From Hymenobacter pini (GTDB lineage Bacteria; Bacteroidota; Bacteroidia; Cytophagales; Hymenobacteraceae), in assembly GCF_020421205.1 (NCBI RefSeq), contig NZ_JAIZZH010000005.1, positions 310,001 to 374,000 on the forward strand: DNA of 64,000 nt. The letters are read 5' to 3'. A program made the position numbers and the translations under genes. Below, piece after piece: positions 57,901 to 64,000 of this stretch (position 1 is the stretch's first letter; each line of letters begins with the position of its first letter). Below the pieces are notes generated by a model. It did not search any database. It was not told the origin of the DNA and saw only the letters and a list, made by a program, of their open reading frames with translations.

Positions 57901-58261
57901 TATCCGAGGTCAACCCCACGTTGCTCTGGCGCAGGTCGCCCACGGAGTTGTAGAGCATAATGGTGGTTTTGGAGTACGGATAGTACCCAATCAGCCCCGT
58001 AATGCGCTGCAGCTCTTTTTCGGCGTACTCCGCCGCGTGCCGGGCAGCGGCCTCGCCCCCGGCGTAATAGTAGATGTTGAAGTTCTGAGTGCTGAGTTGC
58101 TGCCACCGGAACTCTTTGTACTGGATGCGGACCCGCCCAAATGGCTCCTGCGCCGTTTGGGCCTGGGCAGTACCGCTCACCAACAAACCGCTCAGCAGCA
58201 CAGCTGCCAGGCCAGCTGGCCCTTTCACGCGGGGCCAGAAAAGAAAGGACACGTGCCTCAT
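54956..58261 (-). CDS. TolB-like propeller and outer-membrane barrel protein
   Basis: A 1101-residue secreted protein. After a signal peptide ending AQA, residues 45-290 resemble a peptidase-MA-like domain (TQNFNIYYY, then LPDWFISGASAYAAQGW) without a clear HExxH zinc motif. Residues about 310-620 carry WD40/TolB-like repeats such as SPDGKSLVFSG, then EPAFLPGGSGILFSSNR. A Pro/Ala linker follows (about 635-720), then an outer-membrane barrel that ends LYVTLGYDF with a terminal Phe. It should sit in the outer membrane with the propeller in the periplasm. The function is unknown. Confidence 0.88.
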   Translation of the reverse strand: MRHVSFLFWPRVKGPAGLAAVLLSGLLVSGTAQAQTAQEPFGRVRIQYKEFRWQQLSTQNFNIYYYAGGEAAARHAAEYAEKELQRITGLIGYYPYSKTTIMLYNSVGDLRQSNVGLTSDKYETGGETSLLRMTKVQIAFQGQQTRFKQDLSNRITQVLLNDMMYGGSLKEIIQSSYLLQLPDWFISGASAYAAQGWSVEMDNYMRTMTKEYEGNRTAPFFVRNPELAGQSVWNYIAERYGYTSVQNILNLTRITRDVEVGISSSLNVPYKVFLKDWLAYYRQLNAQPLTPYQELNDKNSVAGGSRRAVLYSQPVLSPNGQRLAFVQNDQGRYRVLVMNKNGKGRTKIHRSGYKTPDQQVETRLPVLAWRGNSQVAVVEESKGQLALQLREANGGVPNMLARLKSLLPTFGRSNSLFGQFSQVTDISYSPDGKSLVFSGVRNGQNDIYLLRAGSRTPEKLTNDIFDDVEPAFLPGGSGILFSSNRWLDSAGTAKGSFGAVVNNYDLYLYHLDGRPQPVEVLASTISNEGRPHAISDSEVLYISEESGVRSLYRLALGTKQYQPVTSFLADIKEYDYNAATATLAVVAAADGRESVYLYPNYTLPTDLKLYKTARQETLEDRSKPAKAAAPNRPGPTIANAAQQNAQPAATAPAATAPTAPQQNQRVNTSEYQFDEDIPASRASPTTPKRRPATVVALPQAAPAEASSVSGPFLYDTRFSIDNVVSTLYSDPLQGLGLLGQVNMSDMMEDHRIQAGIFALTDLRTSNIFAEYTNLKHRYDWSIRYQKQAYFQDLDNGRIRYGRHEIAPTLAYPLTHNLSVRLGPRFVTVSRKVYSDLTNSTDRTNNYLGGEGELVFDNSIATGVNMLQGTRMKAGVTRLNDISGHNTSFTKIFIDLRHYQKLHRQLIWANRASFGQYVGGGSAQPFFRLGGMDNWLNYNYDDDQYITADKVKGTNNTDIDPTQMFYQQFVTNLRGYNYSKRIGQKYVLFNSELRLPIIQYFSHRPIESGFFRNLQLTAFGDMGTTYSGANPFSVNNSNNTKTVSEGSFNATVVNFTNPMLYGYGVGMRTTMLGFYVKGDVAWGREQYSIKGPKLYVTLGYDF

Positions 58262-58271
58262 ATACTGAAAG

Positions 58272-59378
58272 CTAGGAACGGGATGCAGGTAAACCGGCCG
58301 CGGCCGGCGCGGATGGATATAACGAAAGATACCGCCGGATATTGACTTCGGGCCAAGGCTCTACGTCATTTTCCAGCCAGTCGGCCATGAGTTGGGCCAG
58401 CCGGGGTGCCATCATCACTCCTTTTGAGCCAAACCCATTAAACATGTGCACGCCCGGCGTTTCCGGGTGAGTGCCCAGCAAGGGCTTCCGGTCGCGCACG
58501 GCGGGGCGCACGCCCGCCCGCTGCCCCGTCACGCGGAACGGCAGGTCGGTAATGGCCTCCAGCCGCTGCACCAGTTCGGCGCGGGCTTCGGGCGTGGTAC
58601 CGGCCGCAAACGGGGGCCAGCGGTAGGTGGCACCCACGCGTACCTGCCCGCCCATGAGCGGCACCACGTAAGCACCCTTGTTCAGCACGGCACCTTCCGG
58701 TAGATCGGGGCATTCCACGTCCAGTACCTCGCCCTGATTAGGAGTGAGTGGCAGCCAATTGAAAAACGGATTATGAACCGCCGCGGCTCCCTCACAACTG
58801 ATAACGTGCTGGGTATGCACCCGTCCGTCGTACAGGAAGCCGCCGGCTGCATCGGCAACAAGCCGGGCCCAGTCAAAAGTTTCGTGTTGCAGCCATCCTT
58901 CCCGCAGCCCTTGGGCGGTCAGGCGCGTGAGCAGTTCCTCTACCAGCACGTAGCCCCCACCCCGCACCAGCAAGCCGCCAAACTCCTGGTGAATACCGGG
59001 CAGAGCGGGCAGCTCACCGGTAGCTTCCTGCACAAACGGCTGCCACGGTTGGTCGGCGCTGCGGGCCAGTACCGAGTTCTGCTCCTGCACCGAGGAGAAC
59101 AGCTTTACAATGGGCATTTCGCGCAGAATGGGCACCCGCAACTGCTCCTCCAGAGCCCGGTAAAACGGAATGGCCGCATCTAAAAGCTCTTCGGCCCGCC
59201 AGCCCAGGGCAAACCGCTTCCCTGCCACCGGATTCATGAGGCCGGCCGCTACCCGGGAAGCCGAATCCGGCTGAGGCGCATCCAACACCAGCACTTGCCG
59301 GCCCCGGGCGCGTAGCTCAGCCGCCAAGGCCGCGCCGGCAATACCGTAACCTACCAATATATACTCTACTCGTATCAT
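58272..59378 (-). CDS. FAD-dependent amine oxidase-like protein (DAO family)
   Basis: A 368-residue flavoprotein. The FAD-binding loop is YILVGYGIAGAALAAELRARG, followed by SRVAAGLMNPVAGKRFA and, near the C-terminus, GVRPAVRDRKPLLG and FNGFGSKGVMMAP. The pattern resembles glycine oxidase (ThiO), MnmC C-terminal domains and related D-amino acid oxidases. The exact substrate cannot be named. The start at 59378 is the fold start. A TACCTTGC box is near 59392. Confidence 0.9.
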   Translation of the reverse strand: MIRVEYILVGYGIAGAALAAELRARGRQVLVLDAPQPDSASRVAAGLMNPVAGKRFALGWRAEELLDAAIPFYRALEEQLRVPILREMPIVKLFSSVQEQNSVLARSADQPWQPFVQEATGELPALPGIHQEFGGLLVRGGGYVLVEELLTRLTAQGLREGWLQHETFDWARLVADAAGGFLYDGRVHTQHVISCEGAAAVHNPFFNWLPLTPNQGEVLDVECPDLPEGAVLNKGAYVVPLMGGQVRVGATYRWPPFAAGTTPEARAELVQRLEAITDLPFRVTGQRAGVRPAVRDRKPLLGTHPETPGVHMFNGFGSKGVMMAPRLAQLMADWLENDVEPWPEVNIRRYLSLYPSAPAAAGLPASRS

Positions 59379-59552
59379 TGGGGGCAAGGTAGGGGATTTG
59401 ACGGCATGCCCGAATACGGAACCGGTTTGAATAAGGTGCTTCAACCGGAGCACGGGTAGTCCGGCGCAAGACGGCACCTCACTACACTTCCGTAACTTAC
59501 CCGCGCATTTGCGGGCGGACCACACCTGGCCGCCATTCCTCTATAAGCACCC

Positions 59553-60188
59553 ATGACGGTTTCCGGATTTACCTTCAACGCCTTTTCTGAGAATACGTAC
59601 CTGCTGCACGATGCCACCAAGCAGTGCGTGGTAGTTGACCCCGGCTGCTACGACGAGGCCGAGCAACAGGCCCTACAGCAGTTTATCAGCAGCCAGGGCC
59701 TGCAGGTGGTACTGCTCCTGAATACGCACTGCCACATCGACCACGTATTCGGTAATCAGTTTATTCTGGATACTTATAAGGTTCCTTTCCTGATTCATGA
59801 GGCCGATTTGAGCACGCTCCGCTCGGTACCGGCGTACGCGCCCAGCTACGGTTTTCCGCTCTACACGCCTGCTGAGCCCACGGGCTTTCTGACGCCCGGC
59901 GAGCCGGTGCGCTTCGGCGAAACGGAGCTGGAAGTGCGGTTTGCCCCCGGCCACGCCCCCGGCCACGTCATGTTCTACCACGCTCCATCGGGGGTAGTAA
60001 TTGGGGGCGACGTGCTGTTCCGGGGTAGCATTGGGCGCACCGATTTGCCCGGCGGCGACTATGCCACGCTCATCAGCAGCATCCGCACCCAGCTGCTCAC
60101 CCTGCCCGATGCCACGGTAGTATACCCCGGCCACGGCCCGGCTACCACCGTTGGCGAGGAACGGCGCAGCAACCCATTCCTGCAATAA
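59553..60188 (+). CDS. MBL-fold metallo-hydrolase (glyoxalase II-like)
   Basis: A 211-residue metallo-beta-lactamase-fold hydrolase. The binuclear metal motif is THCHIDH at 58-64, followed by APGHAPGH and GGDVLFRGSIGRTD, and the last motif is YPGHGPATT. It lacks the glutathione-binding C-terminal domain of true glyoxalase II. It probably acts on thioesters or related metabolites. pssA follows on the same strand after about 80 bases. Confidence 0.92.
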   Translation: MTVSGFTFNAFSENTYLLHDATKQCVVVDPGCYDEAEQQALQQFISSQGLQVVLLLNTHCHIDHVFGNQFILDTYKVPFLIHEADLSTLRSVPAYAPSYGFPLYTPAEPTGFLTPGEPVRFGETELEVRFAPGHAPGHVMFYHAPSGVVIGGDVLFRGSIGRTDLPGGDYATLISSIRTQLLTLPDATVVYPGHGPATTVGEERRSNPFLQ

Positions 60189-60270
60189 AAGCCCGTAGCA
60201 ATCCGTAAAGCGCTTTGCGGCAAGCTGCGGATTGCTCTCCGGTACTCTGACTTCTACGACTTCTACTTCC

Positions 60271-60969
60271 TTGAAAAGACACCTTCCCAACGCCGTTACC
60301 TGCCTAAACCTGTTTTCGGGCTGCCTGGCACTCTGCCAGATTTTTGCCGGCAACCTCGAACTGGGAGCCTATTTTGTGGTACTATCGGCCGTATTCGACT
60401 TTTTCGATGGCTTGCTGGCCCGGGCCCTGCATGTTTCTTCCCCCATCGGGAAGGACCTGGACTCGCTGGCCGATGTGGTGTCGTTTGGGGTAGTACCGGG
60501 CGCGTTTCTGTACGTCCTACTGGTCCAGAGCGGGGCCGATTTGCCTGATTGGCTGCCGTATGCGGGCTTTATCGTAACAGTATTCTCGGCGCTGCGCCTG
60601 GCTAAGTTCAACAACGACACCCGGCAGTCCGATTCGTTTATTGGTCTGCCCACGCCGGCCTGTACGCTGGTAGTAGCCTCCCTGCCCCTGATTCTGGCAA
60701 ACGACCGGTTTGCGCTCAGTCCGTTCATTCTCAACCCGTGGGTACTGCTGGTGCTCACGCTGGTGCTGTCGGGGCTGCTGGTAGCAGAGCTGCCGCTGTT
60801 TGCGCTCAAGTTCAAGTCGTTCCGGTGGCAGGACAACCAAGTGCGCTTCGTCTTCCTGCTGCTGAGCCTAGGCCTGCTGCTGTGGCTGTGGGCAGCCGCC
60901 GTGCCGGTTATCATTCTGCTATATGTGCTGCTGTCGGTGGTAAGCCCCGCAAAACCGGCGGTTCAATAG
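60271..60969 (+). CDS. pssA: CDP-diacylglycerol--serine O-phosphatidyltransferase
   Basis: A 232-residue membrane enzyme that makes phosphatidylserine, the precursor of phosphatidylethanolamine. The CDP-alcohol phosphotransferase motif is complete: Asp46-Gly47, Ala50-Arg51, Gly60, Asp64 and Asp68 in DGLLARALHVSSPIGKDLDS. It has about seven helices. The start is TTG at 60271, giving MKRHLPNAVTCLNLFSG, which fits the family; an earlier TTG at 60232 is less likely. A short hairpin lies between the two starts and the preceding gene. Confidence 0.93.
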   Translation: MKRHLPNAVTCLNLFSGCLALCQIFAGNLELGAYFVVLSAVFDFFDGLLARALHVSSPIGKDLDSLADVVSFGVVPGAFLYVLLVQSGADLPDWLPYAGFIVTVFSALRLAKFNNDTRQSDSFIGLPTPACTLVVASLPLILANDRFALSPFILNPWVLLVLTLVLSGLLVAELPLFALKFKSFRWQDNQVRFVFLLLSLGLLLWLWAAAVPVIILLYVLLSVVSPAKPAVQ

Positions 60970-61138
60970 CTACATACTAACCTGCGGCACAGTACCCGGT
61001 AACTTCCAAATGGTGTGTTTTTTACGTTACACCCTGCAATAATTCCCGATTTTGGCAGTTAAGTACCGGTGGCTGAACTGTGTTGGGCGGCTACCTGTTG
61101 CACGTCCAACTCTCTGTTTTTCTGTTGCTGTTTTGCGT

Positions 61139-64000
61139 ATGCGTCTTTCTACGTTCCGGTTACTTACGCTCTGGGTACTCAGTATGGCCAGTTTGGCCGC
61201 TCAGGCGCAGTCGGGCCAGGTAGCCCGGGCACGTATTCTATGGACGGGTACTGAGCCAGTTACCATTCGTGGGCAGCAGCGCCGGGTACCGTCGTTTCGG
61301 GGTGCATCCTTCCGCGTGGGGCAACAAGTGGGCGCGTTTCAGATGCGTCTGCCCAGTGCCGCCACCGGAGGCCAGCTACAGGAAACGGTGTACGAGCCCG
61401 TGGCCCCTACCGACGCCAAACAGCTGGATGTAGCTGCCCTACCCACCACGCCCGCACTGGAGTTGATTACGGGCCTGGAAAACCGGCAACCGGTCACGCT
61501 GCTAGCCATTCAGCCGTTGCGACGCAACCCGCAAACGGGCCAGGCTGAAAAGCTGGTTTCCTTTAGCTACAGCTACACGCCCGCAGCCTTTCGGGGCACC
61601 GCCAGCCGCACCTACACGCGCACTTCTGCCCTCAGCCAGGGCGAGTGGTTTAAGCTGGGGGTGGCCAACAGCGGCATCTACAAGCTCGATAAAGCTACCC
61701 TGAGCAGCCTGGGGCTGAATGTGCAGAGCCTCGACCCCGCCCGCCTGCGCCTCTACGGCAATGCCATGGGCACCCTGCCCCAGGCCAACAGCGCCTACCG
61801 CCCCGACGATTTGGTGGAAAACCCCATCCAGTTTGTGGGGGATGGTAACGCCACCTTCGACGACAACGAGTATTTTCTGTTTTATGCCCGGGGCCCGCAC
61901 ACTTGGGCCCGGGAGGGCCAGACGGCCTACTTCCGCCACCAGCAAAATCCCTACGCCGATACGGCCTACTACTTTGTAACCGTGGGCACCAGCGCCGGCC
62001 GCCGCGTGGCCGCCGCGCCAGCCGTCAGCGGCTCGGCGTCGGCCCGTATCAGCACCTTTGCCGAGCGGCAGTTTTATGAGCGAGAACTGCTGAATGTGGC
62101 CAAATCGGGGCGAGTGTGGGTAGGAGAGCTGTTTTCCAGCACCTCCACCCTGCAGCGCGACTTCTCCTTTACAGTTACCGATTTGGTGCCGGGCACCGCC
62201 GCCCGCGTCACGTCTTCGGTGGTAGCCGCTTCACCCAGTGCTACTACTTTCCTAACCAGTATCAATGGCCAGGGTACCGCTACGCAGGTGGTGCTCGGCT
62301 TTAGCTGCACCGGCGGGGGCGGCTGTTATCCGGAGGCTGCCAATACCAACTTCTCGGAGCTGACCTACACGGTGCCGGCTACTGCTCCTTCTGACTTCAA
62401 GGTTAGTTTTTCCTACAATACCGGCTCCGACCCTGCGGCCCGGGGTTACTTAGATTATCTGGAGCTGAATGCACAGCGGCAGCTTCGTTTCAGCGGCAGC
62501 CAGCTAGAGTTCCGTTCCCTAAGCAACGTGGCTCCTAGTGCTATCAGCCAGTTCGACGTTGCCAATGCCAGCACCGGTACCATTATCTGGGATGTTACCA
62601 ACCCGCGCCGGCCGGCCATCGTCAATCACTCCGCTGGCTCTTTTCTGGCTCGCACTGATTCCGTCCGTGAGTATGTGGCGTTTGCTGGCAGTAATTTTCC
62701 CACGCCCCGAGGTTTCGGCCGGGTACCCAATCAGAACCTGCATGCCCTCAACCTCGATGGCAAGCTGGAACTCGTCATTCTGACGCACCCGGCGTTTCTG
62801 GCCGCCGCCAATAAGCTGGCTGCCCACCGCGCCGCCCACGATGGCCTCACGGTGCAGGTTGTCACCACCTCACAGGTGTACAATGAGTTTGGTTCGGGCG
62901 GTCAGGACGTATCGGCCATCCGTGACTTTATGAAAATGGTGTACGACCGGAACACCACCGGCCGCCGCCAGTACCTGTTGCTGTTCGGCGACGCTTCCTA
63001 CGACTACAAAGCCGACCCCACCAACGACCTCACCCAACTACCGGCGTGGTGGAAAGACCGCCAGCCCCTCAACGCCGATAAAATCAACCAAAACTTCGTG
63101 CCGGTGTATGAGTCGGTGGAAGGCTTTGACCTAGTAATGGGTGGGCGCCTTGGCGGTCAAGGTCTCACCTATTCCTCCGACGACTACTACGGCCTCCTCG
63201 ACGACAACGAGGGTGCTTGGTTACCCAACACCAGCAATGAGTTAATGGACGTAGCAGTAGGCCGCTTGCCCGTGCGTACCGCCACCATGGCCCAGGCTAC
63301 CGTTGATAAGCTTATCGGCTACGATGCGGTAGCTGGCTTTGGCAAGTGGCGCAACCGGTTATCGTTTGTAGCCGATGACGGTGACGGTAATCTGTTCACG
63401 GATTATAGTGACCAACTTGCGAATCCGCTGGATACTCTGCGTGCTGCGCTAGGCTACAACGTATATAAGCAGTACCTCGACCTTTTTCCACAAGCCACCG
63501 TAGCAGCCGGGCAACGCTCACCCGCCGCCGAAAAGGCCGTGGACGAAGCATTTGAAAAAGGCTCCTTGATCATTAATTATATCGGTCACGGTAGCCCCCG
63601 CAGTTGGGCCGACGAGCAAATCCTGACCAGCGCCTCAGTACAGAGGCTACAAAATTCTGGTACGCTGCCCTTTCTATTTACCGGTACTTGTGACTTCAGC
63701 ACCTATGATAATCCGGAGTTTACCTCCGCTGGCGAAAGTGCGCTAACAGATATCAGCGGTGGAGCTATTGGTCTGCTGACTACTACCCGCGTGGTGTACG
63801 CCGATAAAAACCAGGCCCTGGCTATTGAGTTCTTCAATGACCTGTTCAAAACCCGCGCCGATGGTACCATGCCTCGTATCGGTGACATCTGCCGCACGGC
63901 TAAGAATGTAGCCGTTGCCGGCGACAACAACCGCAACTACGCCCTGCTCGGCGACCCATCCATGCGCCTAGCTTATCCGCAGCAGGAGGCCGTGGTAACG
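61139..64000 (+). CDS. porU: Type IX secretion sortase PorU (5' part, runs off the window)
   Basis: The first 954 codons of a gene that continues past the window. After a signal peptide ending AQAQ, the sequence shows GEWFKLGVANSGIYKLDKA, LYGNAMGTLPQ and NEYFLFYARGPHTW, then the C25 (gingipain-like) domain with LLLFGDASYDYK. The catalytic pair is His817 in GHGSPRSW and Cys851 in GTCDFSTYD, spaced 34 residues apart as in gingipains. In Porphyromonas PorU removes the C-terminal sorting domain of cargo and attaches cargo to surface lipopolysaccharide. The porZ homologue in this window is its likely partner. No stop codon occurs in frame before the end. Confidence 0.94.
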   Translation, partial: MRLSTFRLLTLWVLSMASLAAQAQSGQVARARILWTGTEPVTIRGQQRRVPSFRGASFRVGQQVGAFQMRLPSAATGGQLQETVYEPVAPTDAKQLDVAALPTTPALELITGLENRQPVTLLAIQPLRRNPQTGQAEKLVSFSYSYTPAAFRGTASRTYTRTSALSQGEWFKLGVANSGIYKLDKATLSSLGLNVQSLDPARLRLYGNAMGTLPQANSAYRPDDLVENPIQFVGDGNATFDDNEYFLFYARGPHTWAREGQTAYFRHQQNPYADTAYYFVTVGTSAGRRVAAAPAVSGSASARISTFAERQFYERELLNVAKSGRVWVGELFSSTSTLQRDFSFTVTDLVPGTAARVTSSVVAASPSATTFLTSINGQGTATQVVLGFSCTGGGGCYPEAANTNFSELTYTVPATAPSDFKVSFSYNTGSDPAARGYLDYLELNAQRQLRFSGSQLEFRSLSNVAPSAISQFDVANASTGTIIWDVTNPRRPAIVNHSAGSFLARTDSVREYVAFAGSNFPTPRGFGRVPNQNLHALNLDGKLELVILTHPAFLAAANKLAAHRAAHDGLTVQVVTTSQVYNEFGSGGQDVSAIRDFMKMVYDRNTTGRRQYLLLFGDASYDYKADPTNDLTQLPAWWKDRQPLNADKINQNFVPVYESVEGFDLVMGGRLGGQGLTYSSDDYYGLLDDNEGAWLPNTSNELMDVAVGRLPVRTATMAQATVDKLIGYDAVAGFGKWRNRLSFVADDGDGNLFTDYSDQLANPLDTLRAALGYNVYKQYLDLFPQATVAAGQRSPAAEKAVDEAFEKGSLIINYIGHGSPRSWADEQILTSASVQRLQNSGTLPFLFTGTCDFSTYDNPEFTSAGESALTDISGGAIGLLTTTRVVYADKNQALAIEFFNDLFKTRADGTMPRIGDICRTAKNVAVAGDNNRNYALLGDPSMRLAYPQQEAVVT

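Noticed and set aside
61069-61254. 61-residue open frame upstream of porU
   Set aside because: Overlaps the porU signal peptide in another frame and has no protein-like pattern.

Overview
The window reads as a chromosomal segment of a high-GC Bacteroidota, most likely a Hymenobacter-like member of the Cytophagales. Supporting signs are type IX secretion genes (a PorZ homologue, a partial PorU, a cargo protein with a C-terminal sorting domain), several promoters of the Bacteroidota form TTTG-N19/20-TAnnTTTG, weak Shine-Dalgarno signals, many SusD-free but lipobox-rich secreted proteins, and a Bacteroidota-style mre/PBP2/RodA cluster. The genus is an inference from style, not from a search. I see no rRNA, tRNA, CRISPR array, phage or insertion sequence.

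Layout: 0-8 kb holds a propeller-type histidine kinase, a PhyH-family dioxygenase, and aspS followed by two related small membrane proteins; the second is preceded by a decayed copy of the aspS 3' end, so the unit was tandemly duplicated. 8-14.4 kb holds two small secreted proteins, tadA, a Mn-type superoxide dismutase, an ArsR regulator next to an Old Yellow Enzyme, a nucleoside transporter and ndk. 14.7-20.2 kb is one co-directional run: nrnA and six consecutive FKBP-type prolyl isomerase genes, most of them lipoproteins. 20.2-24.6 kb holds recO, porZ, tdk and a ferredoxin. 24.6-28.3 kb holds an unknown linker-rich protein and two GT-C-like membrane proteins. 28.4-34.3 kb is the cell-elongation cluster rodA, PBP2, mreD, mreC, mreB.

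34.7-43 kb holds a PKD lipoprotein, purH, a four-gene group (acyl-CoA dehydrogenase, PIG-L deacetylase, NodS-like methyltransferase, family 2 glycosyltransferase) that looks like an uncharacterised glycoconjugate pathway, an outer-membrane barrel protein and a UbiA prenyltransferase. 43-45.7 kb holds a cold-shock protein, a KdsC-like phosphatase, iscX, a ferredoxin and a DUF2520 protein. 45.8-54.8 kb holds a type IX cargo protein and a cytochrome c maturation cluster (ccmB, ccmC, ccmD, ccmE, a secreted protein, ccmF) whose CcmE carries Cys-x3-Tyr instead of the His motif. 55-64 kb holds a TolB-like outer-membrane protein, an FAD oxidase, an MBL hydrolase, pssA and the 5' part of porU, which runs off the window.

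The most unusual non-coding structure is a family of intergenic elements made of tandem 7-base units arranged as two inverted arms. Five copies occur, three of them inside operons (mreB/mreC, fdx/iscX, ccmB/ccmC). Other long hairpins include two copies of a GTCATTCCG-type element, a 42-bp-arm palindrome that contains both stop codons of a convergent gene pair, and a perfect 38-bp-arm palindrome. The other strong candidates for follow-up are the aspS-tail tandem duplication, the six-gene FKBP array and the PIG-L/methyltransferase/glycosyltransferase group.
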